Counted from the first letter of the stretch, positions 6,489 to 16,750 are shown. The stretch is 64,000 nt of DNA from Bacteroidota bacterium (GCA_018267135.1 JAFDZA010000030.1:1-64000); one strand, 5' to 3'. Numbers and translations: made by a program. Notes: generated by a model from the letters alone, not told the origin.

Positions 6489-8849
6489 TTACTTCAACAC
6501 CACCACGGTAATTCCATCGCCCCCTCGCTCTACGTGTTCATCGGCAAAAGAAGCTATTTCTTTTACCCTTTTTAAATGTTCGCGAATAATTTTACGGAGT
6601 ACTCCTTCTCCTTTACCATGCAAAATTTTCAATTCATGCTGCGCCAGTAAAATAGCATCGTCCAGAAAACGTTCTAAGGCAGGCATTACTTCTTCCGCCC
6701 GCTTACCACGCACATCCAACGTGGGGCTAAAAGAGGATCGCTTTTCCATCACATTAATTCCAAGCGACCTTGCCTTCGCTATCGAAGCCGGCTCGGCCAG
6801 ATCACTTCGTACCAGCAAATTCAGTTTTACAGTCGTGCGCATATTTCCAAATTCTACCAAAGCCTGGTTCCCTTTTATGCTGATCAGTTTACCGGTTACT
6901 TCCTGGCCAGCTAGCCTTACCAAATCGCCTTCATTTATTTTTTCTGCCGGTATGTTTTTCTTTACAACCGGTTTTACTTTCTCGGCTAATTGCTCTAACC
7001 CTTGCCTTACCTTACGGGTTTCTTTTTTTTCGGCTTTGTTCTCGCGAATATGGCGAATGGTTTTTTCAATTTCGCGGTTCGTTTCCTTCAGCAGAGAGGC
7101 CGCTTCTTCTTTGGCCCGGTTTACAATTTCTTTCTTTTTGGTTTCCAATTCGCTGCTTAATTGCCGGTAGCGGTTGGTTTCTGTTTTCAATTGCTGCTCT
7201 TGAGCCTGCAGCTCGTGTTGCTTTCGGGTTACCCCTAGCTTTTCTTCCGCTACTTTTTTCATCAGCGTTTCGAGCCCGGTCAATTCTTTTCCTATAATTT
7301 CTTCGGCATGCTGGATCGTTTCGGCTGGCATCCCTATTTTACGGGCAATCTCCAACGCAAAAGAACTTCCCGGTTTACCAATATCTAATTGAAACAGGGG
7401 TTGCAGCTTTTTTATATCGAACTGCATGGAGGCATTGCGAATATCGTTTCGGCCGGAGGCAAACAACTTCAGGTTGTAATAATGGGTAGTGGCGGCTCCC
7501 CATATTTTTTTTTGCAACAGCGAAGAGAGGATGGCCTCGGCAATACCTCCGCCAAAATTGGGATCAGTGCCCGAACCCAACTCATCCATCAGCACAAGCG
7601 AAGAGCCGGATGCATGGGCTAAGAAAAAATTCATGTTCTTCAGGTGAGAACTATACGTGCTGAGGTCATTATCAATAGACTGTTGATCGCCAATATCTAA
7701 AAACAGTGAATCAAATATCCCTACTACCGATTGCTCCGACAGCGGCACCGGCAACCCGCATTGTACCATATATTGAATAAGCCCGATCGTTTTCAGGCAA
7801 ACGGATTTCCCTCCTGCATTCGGCCCGGAAACCAAAATAAACCGAGCTTCCTCCGAAAGATCAACCGTTAGCGGCACTATTTCTCTTTTTCCTTTTAAGG
7901 TCAGGTATAATAACGGATGGTAGGCATTAATCCAGTTTACGGCCGGTTGCTTTACCAAGCGCGGGATGATCGCGTTCAAGTCCAATGCCAATTTTGCTTT
8001 GGCCCGGTTTAAATCCAGCTCTCCTAAAAATTGCCAGGCATCATGAAGGGCCGGTAAATAGGTTCGCAATAGAGTGGTGAGATCTTTTAAAATTCTTATT
8101 ACTTCCCTCCGTTCGGCATGTTGCAGGTCGCGTATTTCATTGTTAGCCTCCAGCGATTCGGCCGGTTCTATGTACACGGTTTGGCCGGTGGCCGATTCGT
8201 CTGCCATAAACCCCTTCAGCTTGCGTTTGTGTTCGGCCAAAATTGGAATAACCATGCGGCCATCGCGAACGGTAAGTGTGGCTCCTTCGGGCACCCAGCC
8301 TTGCCCCACCGAATGACGAAATAACTGATCGGCTAATTTTCGTACCCGCTCCTGCTCCTGGCCGATTTTTTTTCTGATCTGTGCCAACTCGGGAGTAGCC
8401 TGATCTTTTATCTTTCCGTTGTCGTTAAACTTGCTTTGCAATTCTTGCACAAACGAGACTGACAAAGAAACCGGCACGGTAAGCGCATACAAATAAGGGT
8501 ACACTTCCTGGGTCTTGATTAAAAATTGCCGGGCCGAAAGAACAACTTGCAGCGTACCGATAACTGTATGAAAAACCTCTTCTTCCAAATAGCTCCCTTC
8601 GGCACGTATGGTATTAAAATATGTTGGCAGATCAGAATAAGTGCTTAACGGAAATAGTTCGCCTCGTTGAAATATTTTGATACTGTCATCCACACGGGAA
8701 AGCATCCGGTTGATGTTTTCAAAATCAGAATCAAACCGGAGCCAATTTACTTTTTCATGGCCGGCCGGCCCGAGGCAATAATTCTCCAGTCGTGTGCGAA
8801 GCTGATCAAATCCTAATTTAATCTCTATATCTGGCGGATAGGTATTCAC
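6489..8849 (-). CDS. mutS2: Endonuclease MutS2
   Basis: The 786 residues have the MutS2 order: MutS-like core, ATPase with Walker A GPNAGGKS (342-349) and Walker B LVLMDELGSGTDP, a long coiled coil (about 500-620), and a C-terminal Smr nuclease domain with LDVRG and HGKGEG. MutS2 proteins suppress homologous recombination by cleaving branched DNA, and some act on collided ribosomes. Translation starts at GTG, which overlaps the TAG stop of the upstream lipoprotein gene by one base, so the two are probably coupled. It converges with the GH13 gene across 25 bp. Confidence 0.96.
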   Translation of the reverse strand: MNTYPPDIEIKLGFDQLRTRLENYCLGPAGHEKVNWLRFDSDFENINRMLSRVDDSIKIFQRGELFPLSTYSDLPTYFNTIRAEGSYLEEEVFHTVIGTLQVVLSARQFLIKTQEVYPYLYALTVPVSLSVSFVQELQSKFNDNGKIKDQATPELAQIRKKIGQEQERVRKLADQLFRHSVGQGWVPEGATLTVRDGRMVIPILAEHKRKLKGFMADESATGQTVYIEPAESLEANNEIRDLQHAERREVIRILKDLTTLLRTYLPALHDAWQFLGELDLNRAKAKLALDLNAIIPRLVKQPAVNWINAYHPLLYLTLKGKREIVPLTVDLSEEARFILVSGPNAGGKSVCLKTIGLIQYMVQCGLPVPLSEQSVVGIFDSLFLDIGDQQSIDNDLSTYSSHLKNMNFFLAHASGSSLVLMDELGSGTDPNFGGGIAEAILSSLLQKKIWGAATTHYYNLKLFASGRNDIRNASMQFDIKKLQPLFQLDIGKPGSSFALEIARKIGMPAETIQHAEEIIGKELTGLETLMKKVAEEKLGVTRKQHELQAQEQQLKTETNRYRQLSSELETKKKEIVNRAKEEAASLLKETNREIEKTIRHIRENKAEKKETRKVRQGLEQLAEKVKPVVKKNIPAEKINEGDLVRLAGQEVTGKLISIKGNQALVEFGNMRTTVKLNLLVRSDLAEPASIAKARSLGINVMEKRSSFSPTLDVRGKRAEEVMPALERFLDDAILLAQHELKILHGKGEGVLRKIIREHLKRVKEIASFADEHVERGGDGITVVVLK

Positions 8850-9235
8850 TACTCAACTTTCATTTTCTTGGGTGAAGGTTCCGGATGGGTATATCTTTTG
8901 CCGTACGACCGCTGTTCGTATAGCGAAAGAGTGTCTATCACGGCATCGTACACGGCCTCCAGTTCTTTAGGATGAGCATAATAGTAACTATACGTATCCC
9001 TTAGCAGGGAATCTGAAACATGGTGTGCCTCTAACACCTTCTTTTCGTGTGGGAGAAAAATTTTTATCAGCGAGTCTTGAGGCTTGGGTACACTTTGTGC
9101 CTGCGCTTCGGCCAGATAAATGTCCACCAGCAGGGAAGCCATTTGGGCTTTTGTTAAAACCGGATGTGCCATGTCCTTTTTCCCGCAAGAAAAAAGCGCG
9201 AAAAGAGTGCCACCGAGTAAAATGTATATTCTCAT
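8849..9235 (-). CDS. DUF4296-family lipoprotein
   Basis: This is a small 128-residue protein with a signal peptide and lipobox (LFSC, Cys17). The segment MASLLVDIYLAEAQ and the helical region after it match the DUF4296 pattern, a family of unknown function found in Bacteroidota. The last residues are lysine- and proline-rich. Its TAG stop overlaps the mutS2 GTG start, so it heads a two-gene leftward operon. It is divergent from the DUF58 gene across a short gap. No function is claimed. Confidence 0.75.
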   Translation of the reverse strand: MRIYILLGGTLFALFSCGKKDMAHPVLTKAQMASLLVDIYLAEAQAQSVPKPQDSLIKIFLPHEKKVLEAHHVSDSLLRDTYSYYYAHPKELEAVYDAVIDTLSLYEQRSYGKRYTHPEPSPKKMKVE

Positions 9236-9333
9236 GCTTCCAAGTGGTTACAAAAACCGAGCCCAAAGGTAACCCGAATTACCCGATGTAAATGAGTTCT
9301 GAAAAACCTTTTTACCCTGGAATGGCAAATCGC

Positions 9334-9364
9334 TTTGTTGGGTGCAGTCCTGATGTTATTTTTG
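9334..9364 (+). promoter_or_regulatory. Bacteroidota promoter for the DUF58/Bat operon
   Basis: TTTG (9334-9337) and TATTTTTG (9357-9364) are separated by 19 bases, the exact layout of the Bacteroidota -33/-7 promoter. Transcription should begin a few bases after 9364, very near the ATG at 9373. That makes the message nearly leaderless and argues against the upstream ATG at 9292. Confidence 0.55.
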
Positions 9365-9372
9365 ACCGCAAA

Positions 9373-10251
9373 ATGAAAGAGCTGTTAAAAAAACTAAGAC
9401 GTTACGAAATCCAGATACGGAAGGCCGTTACCAGCCAGATGCAAGGCGATTTTCGTTCTCTTTTTAAAGGATCGGGGTTAGAGTTTGATGATGTGCGTCC
9501 CTATCAATACGGAGATGACGTACGCACCATCGACTGGAAAGTAACCGCCAAAGGACACGGTACATTTGTAAAAACCTTTAAAGAAGAAAAAGAACAAACC
9601 ATTTTTTTTATTGTGGACGTCAGCGCCTCTCAAGAAATAGGTGCGCAGGGAAAAAATAAACTTGACCTGGCTAAGGAAGTGTGTGGCGTGTTAGCCTTGT
9701 CGGGCGCGAAAGAATCCAGCCAACTGGGATTAATCTGTTTTTCGGATATACGCGAAAAAGCCATCAAACCCAAAAAAGGAATGGCCCAGGCCTACGAAAT
9801 TATTCACAGCCTGGTTCATATCAAACCCCAATCACTCAAAACCAATCTTAGCAAAGCGCTTGCGTTCGCTCTAAATTTTATCAAACGCAGAAGCGTTATC
9901 GTTATGATTTCCGATTTCATTGATGAAAATTATTTTGATGGATTAAAATCGCTGGCTCGCAAACACGATCTGGTCATAATCCGCATTACCGACAAGCGGG
10001 AAACAAACTTACCTAAATTGGGCATCCTGCCGGTAATGGATAAAGAATCGCAAAAAACAATCTGGGTAAACACTTCCTTTGGCGGCTTTCGCGAAAAAAT
10101 TGCCAAACATACTACCCAACGCCAACGCGAACTGGCCGATTTCAGCCGCAAACATCAAATCAATTTTATCTCAATTGATACGGATGAAGACTATGTACCC
10201 AAGTTGCTGAAACTATTTAAAGTGAGAAACAAAACATTTAAAGCAGCGTGA
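9373..10251 (+). CDS. DUF58 domain protein of the Bat locus
   Basis: The start is placed at 9373 (MKELLKKLRRYEIQ), where family members normally begin; the in-frame ATG at 9292 would add 27 residues and lies upstream of the likely promoter. That gives 292 residues. The hallmark GSGLEFDDVRPYQYGDDVRTIDW is followed by a VWA-like domain with IVDVSASQ. DUF58 proteins usually accompany MoxR ATPases and VWA proteins in aerotolerance or stress loci. No MoxR gene is next to it here. Its TGA overlaps the GTG of the following gene. Confidence 0.9.
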   Translation: MKELLKKLRRYEIQIRKAVTSQMQGDFRSLFKGSGLEFDDVRPYQYGDDVRTIDWKVTAKGHGTFVKTFKEEKEQTIFFIVDVSASQEIGAQGKNKLDLAKEVCGVLALSGAKESSQLGLICFSDIREKAIKPKKGMAQAYEIIHSLVHIKPQSLKTNLSKALAFALNFIKRRSVIVMISDFIDENYFDGLKSLARKHDLVIIRITDKRETNLPKLGILPVMDKESQKTIWVNTSFGGFREKIAKHTTQRQRELADFSRKHQINFISIDTDEDYVPKLLKLFKVRNKTFKAA

Positions 10252-11171
10252 GAACAATGGTTACCGGCAGCGGGAGGCTGCCTCTTCTTAGTTTTCTTTT
10301 CTATTTGATTTTTTTTGCTGCCCGGGCACAAGAAATAAAGGTTGCGGGCCACTTCAGCAGCGATTCTGTAGAAATTGGCAAGCCGATCGAATACTATTTG
10401 TCGGCTCGCCATCCTGAGCATACGAACCTGCTTTTTCCCGATTCCGGTTTTTCATTTTCTCCGTTTGAATTTCAAAAGAAAAAATTTACGGCAACCCATA
10501 CCAAAAATGGAGTGAGTATTGACAGTGTCATTTATTTTCTTGCTACCTACGAAATAGACAGCCTTCAGCGGCTTAAACTGCCGGTGTTTGTAGTAACCGG
10601 AAAAGATTGCACACAGGTGTACTCTAACACCGATACGGTTTACCTGAAACACTTAGTAAAAAGTATCCCCGATTCGGTAGCGCTCAATCAGCTTCCGCTA
10701 AAGTCCAACACTCACTACCTGAATGTAAAATGGAGTCTGAATTATATTTTATGGGCTATTGGCGGCAGTCTTTTGCTTATTATTTTTATTCTTATTTGGA
10801 TTATTTTTGGAAACCGTATAAAAAAATATTTCAAGCTTAGACGGCTCACTAAAGGATATGAAGCTTTTTTAATACAGTACGAAGGATTGATCGATCATCT
10901 CCAAAAAGATTTTTCTGTAGAGCGGGCCGAACAAGGTTTGGTAATTTGGAAAAAATACCTGGAAACGCTAACTAATATTCCATACACTAAATTCACATCT
11001 AGAGAAATTAGATCTTTTGAGTTGGACGAAACCCTGGGGATATCTCTGAGTACCATTGATCGCCTGATCTATGGTGGCTTAGAAGAAAACCACCGAGTAC
11101 CTTTTGACTCGCTGAAAGACTATGTGCACCAGCAATACGAAAAAAAGAAAGCAGAAATAGCCAATGGATAA
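10248..11171 (+). CDS. Bat-locus membrane protein, signal peptide plus one transmembrane helix
   Basis: This 307-residue protein has a signal peptide (ending near ARAQ), an extracytoplasmic beta-rich domain (about 28-155), one strong transmembrane helix (about 172-195) and a cytoplasmic tail with WKKYLETLTNIPYTKFTSREI, which recalls DUF4381/BatD-type tails. The start is GTG at 10248 inside the DUF58 stop, or ATG at 10257. The 3' end overlaps the BatA gene by 8 bp. It probably works in a membrane complex with its DUF58 and VWA neighbours; the molecular role is unknown. Confidence 0.72.
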   Translation: MRTMVTGSGRLPLLSFLFYLIFFAARAQEIKVAGHFSSDSVEIGKPIEYYLSARHPEHTNLLFPDSGFSFSPFEFQKKKFTATHTKNGVSIDSVIYFLATYEIDSLQRLKLPVFVVTGKDCTQVYSNTDTVYLKHLVKSIPDSVALNQLPLKSNTHYLNVKWSLNYILWAIGGSLLLIIFILIWIIFGNRIKKYFKLRRLTKGYEAFLIQYEGLIDHLQKDFSVERAEQGLVIWKKYLETLTNIPYTKFTSREIRSFELDETLGISLSTIDRLIYGGLEENHRVPFDSLKDYVHQQYEKKKAEIANG

Positions 11172-12207
11172 ACTAAGCGCACCCTGGTATTCGTTTGATT
11201 GGTTTTTGCCTTCTACGTTTAGCTCGCTAACATGGGAAAACAAGATTTTTCTATACATGTTGCCCGCTATTCCGGTATTATTTTTAATTCGCTGGCTGGT
11301 ACGCCATTTTTTAAATCAGAAATTGCCGGTAGCCTTAATTAAAAGTGATTTAAAAAAATCGCCTGCCCAACTTCTGCGCCTGCTGCCGGAAATTATTCTT
11401 ATACTGGTTACAGCTTTTATACTTCTGGCACTGGCGCGGCCTCAGCGCACCAACGAAAAAATAGAACAATGGACCGAGGGCATAGATATTATGATTGCCT
11501 TAGATATTTCGCAATCTATGCAAATAGAAGATTTTGAGCCCAACCGTTTGCAGGCCGCTAAAAAGGTAGCGCACGATTTTATTCAAGGTCGCCTGCAAGA
11601 CCGCATTGGGTTGGTGGTATTTTCGGGCGATGCCTTCTCGCTGGCACCTCTTACTACCGATTATAATTTGCTTTATACCTACCTGAACGATATTAATTTT
11701 GACATGATAGAATCGCGTGGCACGGCCATCGGTTCGGCTCTGGCCGTTGTTACCAACCGTATGCGCGAGTCGGAATCAAAATCCAAGGTATGTATCCTCA
11801 TCAGCGATGGCGACAACACAGCCGGAAATATAGACCCCATTACAGCGGCCGAACTGGCAGCCGCTTACAACATTAAACTCTACACCATTATTGTAGGGAA
11901 AGAAGGGCTCGTTCCTTTTGGGAAAGATTATTTTGGCCGCCCGCAAATGGTAGAAAATACGATAGACGAAACCACCATGCGCAAAATTGCCAGCCTTGGA
12001 TCGGGCGAATTTTTTCGGGTAACCGATAACAAGGCATTACAAAATGTTTTTCAGCGGATTGATAAATACGAGAAAGCAGAGATAAAAGAAAACCGGTTTA
12101 AGGACACGTCCGATTTCTACCCGGTTTATTTACAGTGGGCCATGGTGCTTTTTTTGTTGTGGCTGGCATTGAGGTCGAGTTTTATGACGAATGTTTTGCA
12201 GGATTGA
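11164..12207 (+). CDS. batA: VWA-domain membrane protein, BatA-like
   Basis: This 347-residue protein has two N-terminal hydrophobic helices (about 28-45 and 72-90), a von Willebrand A domain with a full MIDAS (DISQS, later threonines, ISDGDN) and a C-terminal transmembrane helix (about 318-336). That architecture matches BatA of Bacteroides aerotolerance operons. It overlaps the preceding gene by 8 bp and ends the operon. batB, batC and batD are not found downstream; a DUF6090 gene follows instead. Confidence 0.88.
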   Translation: MDKLSAPWYSFDWFLPSTFSSLTWENKIFLYMLPAIPVLFLIRWLVRHFLNQKLPVALIKSDLKKSPAQLLRLLPEIILILVTAFILLALARPQRTNEKIEQWTEGIDIMIALDISQSMQIEDFEPNRLQAAKKVAHDFIQGRLQDRIGLVVFSGDAFSLAPLTTDYNLLYTYLNDINFDMIESRGTAIGSALAVVTNRMRESESKSKVCILISDGDNTAGNIDPITAAELAAAYNIKLYTIIVGKEGLVPFGKDYFGRPQMVENTIDETTMRKIASLGSGEFFRVTDNKALQNVFQRIDKYEKAEIKENRFKDTSDFYPVYLQWAMVLFLLWLALRSSFMTNVLQD

Positions 12208-12253
12208 TTTTTCTATTCATATCGCATAAGTTTTCACGATCAACATAAAAATT

Positions 12254-13012
12254 ATGGCAAAAGTCTTTCACCAACTCAGATCACAATTTCTAAATGGAAA
12301 CCAAATCAGTAAGTATTTACTCTATGCTATCGGTGAAATAATATTAGTCGTTATTGGAATCCTAATAGCCTTACAAGTTAACACCTGGAATGACCAGCGC
12401 ACTCAGCGTACCAAAGAACTTACCTATCTCAGAAATATTAAAAAAGACTTATCGCTTACCATTTCACAACTAAACACCTACATCGAAAAAAGAGAAACAC
12501 AAATAAAGTCAGCCAATACTGTTCTTGAGCATTTTGAAGGAAAACCCATAACAAACCCCGAATTACTTTTTCAGGATATGGTAAATGTGTACGAATGGAA
12601 ATTATTTTTTCAGACAAACAATACCTATCAAGAACTTATTAATACCGGAGACTTCGCCATCCTATCCAGTGATTCCATAAAAAACGCATTACTAGATCTG
12701 GAAACCCTTTATCTTATAATGAAATCAGAAGAAGTTCATTTTCGATTTGACTCGGAGGTGGCCCTTTTTGAGCCCGCCTATCGAACGCTCGATATAAACA
12801 AAATTGGAAAATCAGTCCTTCAAACAAGCCTCCCGTCTCAAAAAGATTTAAAAATAAAAGCAGAAGAATTTAAAACTACCCTTAGCGACCTAAAACAAAA
12901 AAATGGATTTGTAATGGCCTCTTTAGAATTTGGCATCATCAAGCAGCAACTGGAGCAGATGAAAGCCAATTCAGAAAAATTGATTCAACTTATAGACCGG
13001 GAAATTAATTAA
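12254..13012 (+). CDS. DUF6090 family protein
   Basis: The 252 residues open with the signature KYLLYAIGEIILVVIGIL followed by ALQVNTWN, a single membrane helix near residues 20-42. A mainly helical, coiled-coil-prone domain makes up the rest. Proteins of this shape are common and often multicopy in Bacteroidota, and their function is unknown. It lies 46 bp after batA, close enough for read-through, but its base composition is more A-rich and it may be a separate unit. Confidence 0.8.
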   Translation: MAKVFHQLRSQFLNGNQISKYLLYAIGEIILVVIGILIALQVNTWNDQRTQRTKELTYLRNIKKDLSLTISQLNTYIEKRETQIKSANTVLEHFEGKPITNPELLFQDMVNVYEWKLFFQTNNTYQELINTGDFAILSSDSIKNALLDLETLYLIMKSEEVHFRFDSEVALFEPAYRTLDINKIGKSVLQTSLPSQKDLKIKAEEFKTTLSDLKQKNGFVMASLEFGIIKQQLEQMKANSEKLIQLIDREIN

Positions 13013-13055
13013 GACGGCAAAGGGAGTGGTTATCTGTTTTCGTAATGGCTACAGG

Positions 13056-13086
13056 TTTGTGCATCGTAGATAGTTGCGTAAATTTG
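13056..13086 (+). promoter_or_regulatory. Promoter of the acyl-CoA dehydrogenase gene
   Basis: TTTG (13056-13059), 19 bases, then TAAATTTG (13079-13086) fits the Bacteroidota promoter consensus exactly. The ATG at 13115 lies 28 bases beyond the -7 box, leaving a leader of roughly 20-25 bases. Confidence 0.7.
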
Positions 13087-13114
13087 TAGGCAAAGAAAAA
13101 ATAACCCCGTTTTT

Positions 13115-14332
13115 ATGGCATCTACTCCGGCCGAAGCCCCTGCAAAAAAATCATTAAAACAAGACCGTTACGAACAACCCGATTTTTATCTACTGGATGA
13201 CTTACTCACTGAAGAGCACAAACTTATCCGTAGCTCCATCCGCGAGTTTGTAAAAAAAGAAATTTCACCTTACATCGAAGATTGGGCGCAGCGTGCCCAC
13301 TTTCCGTACGACATCGTGCGCAAGTTTGGCGAGATCGGAGCTTTCGGGCCAACCATTCCACAACAATATGGCGGGGGTGGCCTCGATTATATTTCGTACG
13401 GTATTTTAATGCAGGAAATAGAGCGTGGCGACTCGGGCATGCGTTCCACCGCTTCCGTGCAAGGCTCGCTGGTAATGTACCCCATTTATAAATTTGGGAG
13501 CGAAGCCCAGCGAAAAAAATATTTACCCAAATTAGCCAGTGGTGAATGGCTGGGTTGCTTTGGGTTAACCGAACCCGATCATGGTTCTAACCCTTCAGGT
13601 ATGGTTACCCATTTTAAAGACATGGGCGATCACTACTTACTCAATGGCGCCAAGATGTGGATTTCCAATTCGCCCCGGGCCGATGTAGCCGTGGTCTGGG
13701 CGAAAAATGAAGCCGGCCGCATACACGGCTTAATTGTAGAACGGGGTATGCCCGGATTCTCTACTCCCGAAACACATGGCAAGTGGAGCCTGCGCGCCAG
13801 TGCCACCGGTGAGTTGGTGTTTCACGATGTAAAAGTGCCCAAAGAAAATTTACTGCCCGGCAAAAATGGATTAGGAGCCCCCATGATGTGTCTCGACTCC
13901 GCCCGCTATGGAATAGCCTGGGGTGCAATTGGTGCCGCTATGGATTGCTACGACTCAGCCCGTAGGTATGCAGCCGAGCGTATTCAGTTTGGCAAACCCA
14001 TTGCCTCCTTTCAGTTGGTACAAAAAAAATTAGCCGAGATGCTTACCGAAATTACCAAAGCGCAGTTATTAAACTGGCGATTGGGTATATTGATGAATGA
14101 AGGCAAAGCCACTACCCCACAAATTTCTTTGGCCAAACGAAACAATGTACACACCGCTCTTGAAATTGCCCGCGAAGCCCGCCAGATTCACGGAGGGATG
14201 GGCATCACGGGCGAATACCCCATTATGCGCCACATGATGAACTTGGAAAGCGTGGTTACCTACGAAGGAACGCATGATATCCATTTGCTCATTTTAGGAA
14301 ACACGATTACTGGCATACCGGCTTTTGTTTAA
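13115..14332 (+). CDS. gcdH: Glutaryl-CoA dehydrogenase
   Basis: This 405-residue flavoprotein of the acyl-CoA dehydrogenase fold follows glutaryl-CoA dehydrogenase closely: SVQGSLVMYPIYKFGS, GCFGLTEPDHGSNPSGM, SLRASATGE, ARYGIAWG and the C-terminal TYEGTHDIHLLILGNTITGI with catalytic base E384. The enzyme oxidises and decarboxylates glutaryl-CoA to crotonyl-CoA in lysine and tryptophan breakdown, passing electrons to ETF. It is preceded by its own promoter and appears to be transcribed alone. A general acyl-CoA dehydrogenase is less likely, given how well the GCDH-specific stretches match. Confidence 0.92.
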   Translation: MASTPAEAPAKKSLKQDRYEQPDFYLLDDLLTEEHKLIRSSIREFVKKEISPYIEDWAQRAHFPYDIVRKFGEIGAFGPTIPQQYGGGGLDYISYGILMQEIERGDSGMRSTASVQGSLVMYPIYKFGSEAQRKKYLPKLASGEWLGCFGLTEPDHGSNPSGMVTHFKDMGDHYLLNGAKMWISNSPRADVAVVWAKNEAGRIHGLIVERGMPGFSTPETHGKWSLRASATGELVFHDVKVPKENLLPGKNGLGAPMMCLDSARYGIAWGAIGAAMDCYDSARRYAAERIQFGKPIASFQLVQKKLAEMLTEITKAQLLNWRLGILMNEGKATTPQISLAKRNNVHTALEIAREARQIHGGMGITGEYPIMRHMMNLESVVTYEGTHDIHLLILGNTITGIPAFV

Positions 14333-14343
14333 AAAAATAAGTC

Positions 14344-16750
14344 ATGAATAAAATGGTGCTAAGAAAATCATCTTTTCTTTTTCTGCCGATTTTATTTCTA
14401 ACCAGTTGGGGTTTCGCTCAAACAAACGAAACGGCCGAATTTTCTTCGCTTCGAATTCTTTCTACCGGGAACGATGGCGCCATGCAGGCTTTTGCTTTGA
14501 GCCGCGACCAACGTTATCTGGCTATTGCCAACGAACATAAAGTGATTAAAATTTTCGATGGTCGCACCGGGAAATTTTTAAAACGAATTACCGGCTACCA
14601 CGAGCAAGTGGTGGAAATAGCTATTTTACCATCGGGCAAGCTTCTCTCGGCCGGATTCGATAACTCACTCGCTCTCCTAAGTATAGAAGAAGGAAAAGTA
14701 ATTGGTACGCTCTCCTTTCCAAATGAAGGTGGCAGCGGGGTAGCACCAGTAAAGCTACGGAGCATGGATGTTAATAAAGATGGAACCGAGGCCGTGGCAG
14801 GCGATAACAAGGGACACGTATATTTTATTGACCTAACCCGCATGATACTGCTCGATAAAAAAATAAAAGTAGATGCCCCGCAGGTATCGTGCGTACGCTA
14901 CAGCCGCGATTATAAAACCATTGCCGTAGGCACCGGGGTGGCCATCGGGTACATGCTGAAGAAACACCCGATTTTATTACTCGATGCTACAACAAAAGAA
15001 ATTAAAACTACCCTAACCGGAGACGTAGGCGCCACTACTGCACTCTGTTTCAGTTATGACGGAAATTTTTTGTACAGCGGCCATAAATCCAATAAGCGCA
15101 ACATCCGCATCTGGGATTTGCGAACCGGTATAAGCCGGGAACTAAAAGCCTATGTTAGCTTCATCTCTAACTCAGGCTATACCGATCTTAACCTCGACAA
15201 AGAAAATAAAATAGCCATTGCCACCACTGACGACAACTCAGTAGAAATATACGATATGCAAACCGGCCGCCCGATTACCAGCAAAAGCCGAAGCAAGGTA
15301 AGGTTGCTGCGTAAGCTTGATCATTTTCCCAAGGTAATTTATCCAATGAATGAGGGGAGCAGTTTCATAGTAGGTGGCTTCAATCAAAATTTGCTGTACC
15401 TATTCAACCGTGAGAAACGAGGGGTAACCGGTTATTTTCACTCCTTTAATAATGAATGGGCTGTTGTGGCGGCCGATGGCCGCATGGATGGCTCGTAGGA
15501 TGCCATTAAAAACCTGGTGTGGCAGGAAGGCAATTCAAGTATTCCGCTGGAACAAACTTTTGAGCGTGCCTATACACCAAAATTACTAACACAACTTATC
15601 GGAGAAACGACTGTACAAAATGAATTTAAAGTAAGCCAGGCAGCTTCTGCCCTGCCTGAGCTAAAAATTATTTCTGTACATGGGCAAAATCTGGAAGAGC
15701 CAACCCGGGGTGCTGCTCATCCTAAAATTTCTACCCACGACAAAAACATTCAGATAGAGGTTTCAATTACCAGCCATGCTGACCAGGTAAATGAAATTAT
15801 GCTATACCAAAACGCCAAGTTAGTAGCTACCCAGCCCGCACAAGGAACTGCCCACACGTTTAACATTATGCTAACCGATGCCTTCGGAAGCAACAACTAC
15901 TTCACCGTGAGCGCCCGAACCAAATCAGGTATAGATACTGAAAAGAAACAATTCATTGTAGAGTATCAAGGCAAAACCAACGACAAACCCAAGCTCTATT
16001 TATTTACCATCGGTATCAATCAATACAAAAATCCAAAATATAACCTGAACTATGGCCTTGCAGATGCCAATGAATTTGAGGCAACCCTAACAGCCGGGGC
16101 GGGTAGTCTCTTCGATAAAATTATACCGATTCATCTGCGCGATGGGCAAGCTGTGAAAAAAAACATTGTGGCTGAGTTTGAGAAATTAAGAAACGAAGCA
16201 AAAGAACAAGACATGCTCATTTTTTATTATGCAGGGCACGGTGTTATGAATGAAGGTTCTGATGCAGAATTTAATATTGTTCCTCACGATGTAACCCAGC
16301 TTTATGGGCGCGATGACATGCTAAAAGAAAAAGCCATACCGGCTTCGTATCTGAAAGAAATCTCAAAAAACATCAATGCGCAAAAGCAGGTTTTCATTTT
16401 AGATGCCTGCCAGTCGGCCGGTGCGCTGGAGGCGGTAGCCTGAAGAAAAAGCCATTGCCCAACTGGCCCGCAGCACAGGTACATTTTGGATTACCGCCTC
16501 GGGATCAGAACAGTTTGCCACCGAGTTTAAAGACTTAGGGCATGGCATTTTTACTTATGCGCTGATTGAAGGCATGAAGGGCAAAGCCGCCAACAATGAA
16601 AACCGGATTACGGTAAAAGGACTCAGTGCCTATGTAGAAGAACGCGTGCCTGAGTTGTCAGAAAAATACAAAGGCACGGCTCAATACCCTTCGGGGTATT
16701 CGTTTGGCAACGATTTTCCCATTGTCGTAGTAAAACAAAAGCAAGATTAA
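14344..16750 (+). pseudogene. Broken WD40-repeat/caspase-like (C14) protease gene
   Basis: A signal peptide (ending near GFAQ), a WD40-like beta-propeller (to about residue 380), a linker domain and a caspase-like p20 domain can be read in order. The catalytic His lies in YYAGHG (codon 16237) and the Cys in LDACQSAG (codon 16408). Two lesions break it. A TAG at 15496-15498 interrupts one frame, with the homologous reading resuming at once (DAIKNLVW). Near 16438 the frame shifts by one to EEKAIAQLARSTG, apparently with a few residues missing, and then runs to TAA 16748-16750. Two independent lesions favour a decayed gene over a sequencing error. Its stop overlaps that of the DUF1573 gene tail to tail. 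Confidence 0.85.

Noticed and set aside
15496..15498. TAG as a programmed readthrough or recoded codon
   Set aside because: A second, independent frameshift with apparent loss of residues downstream makes simple decay the better explanation.
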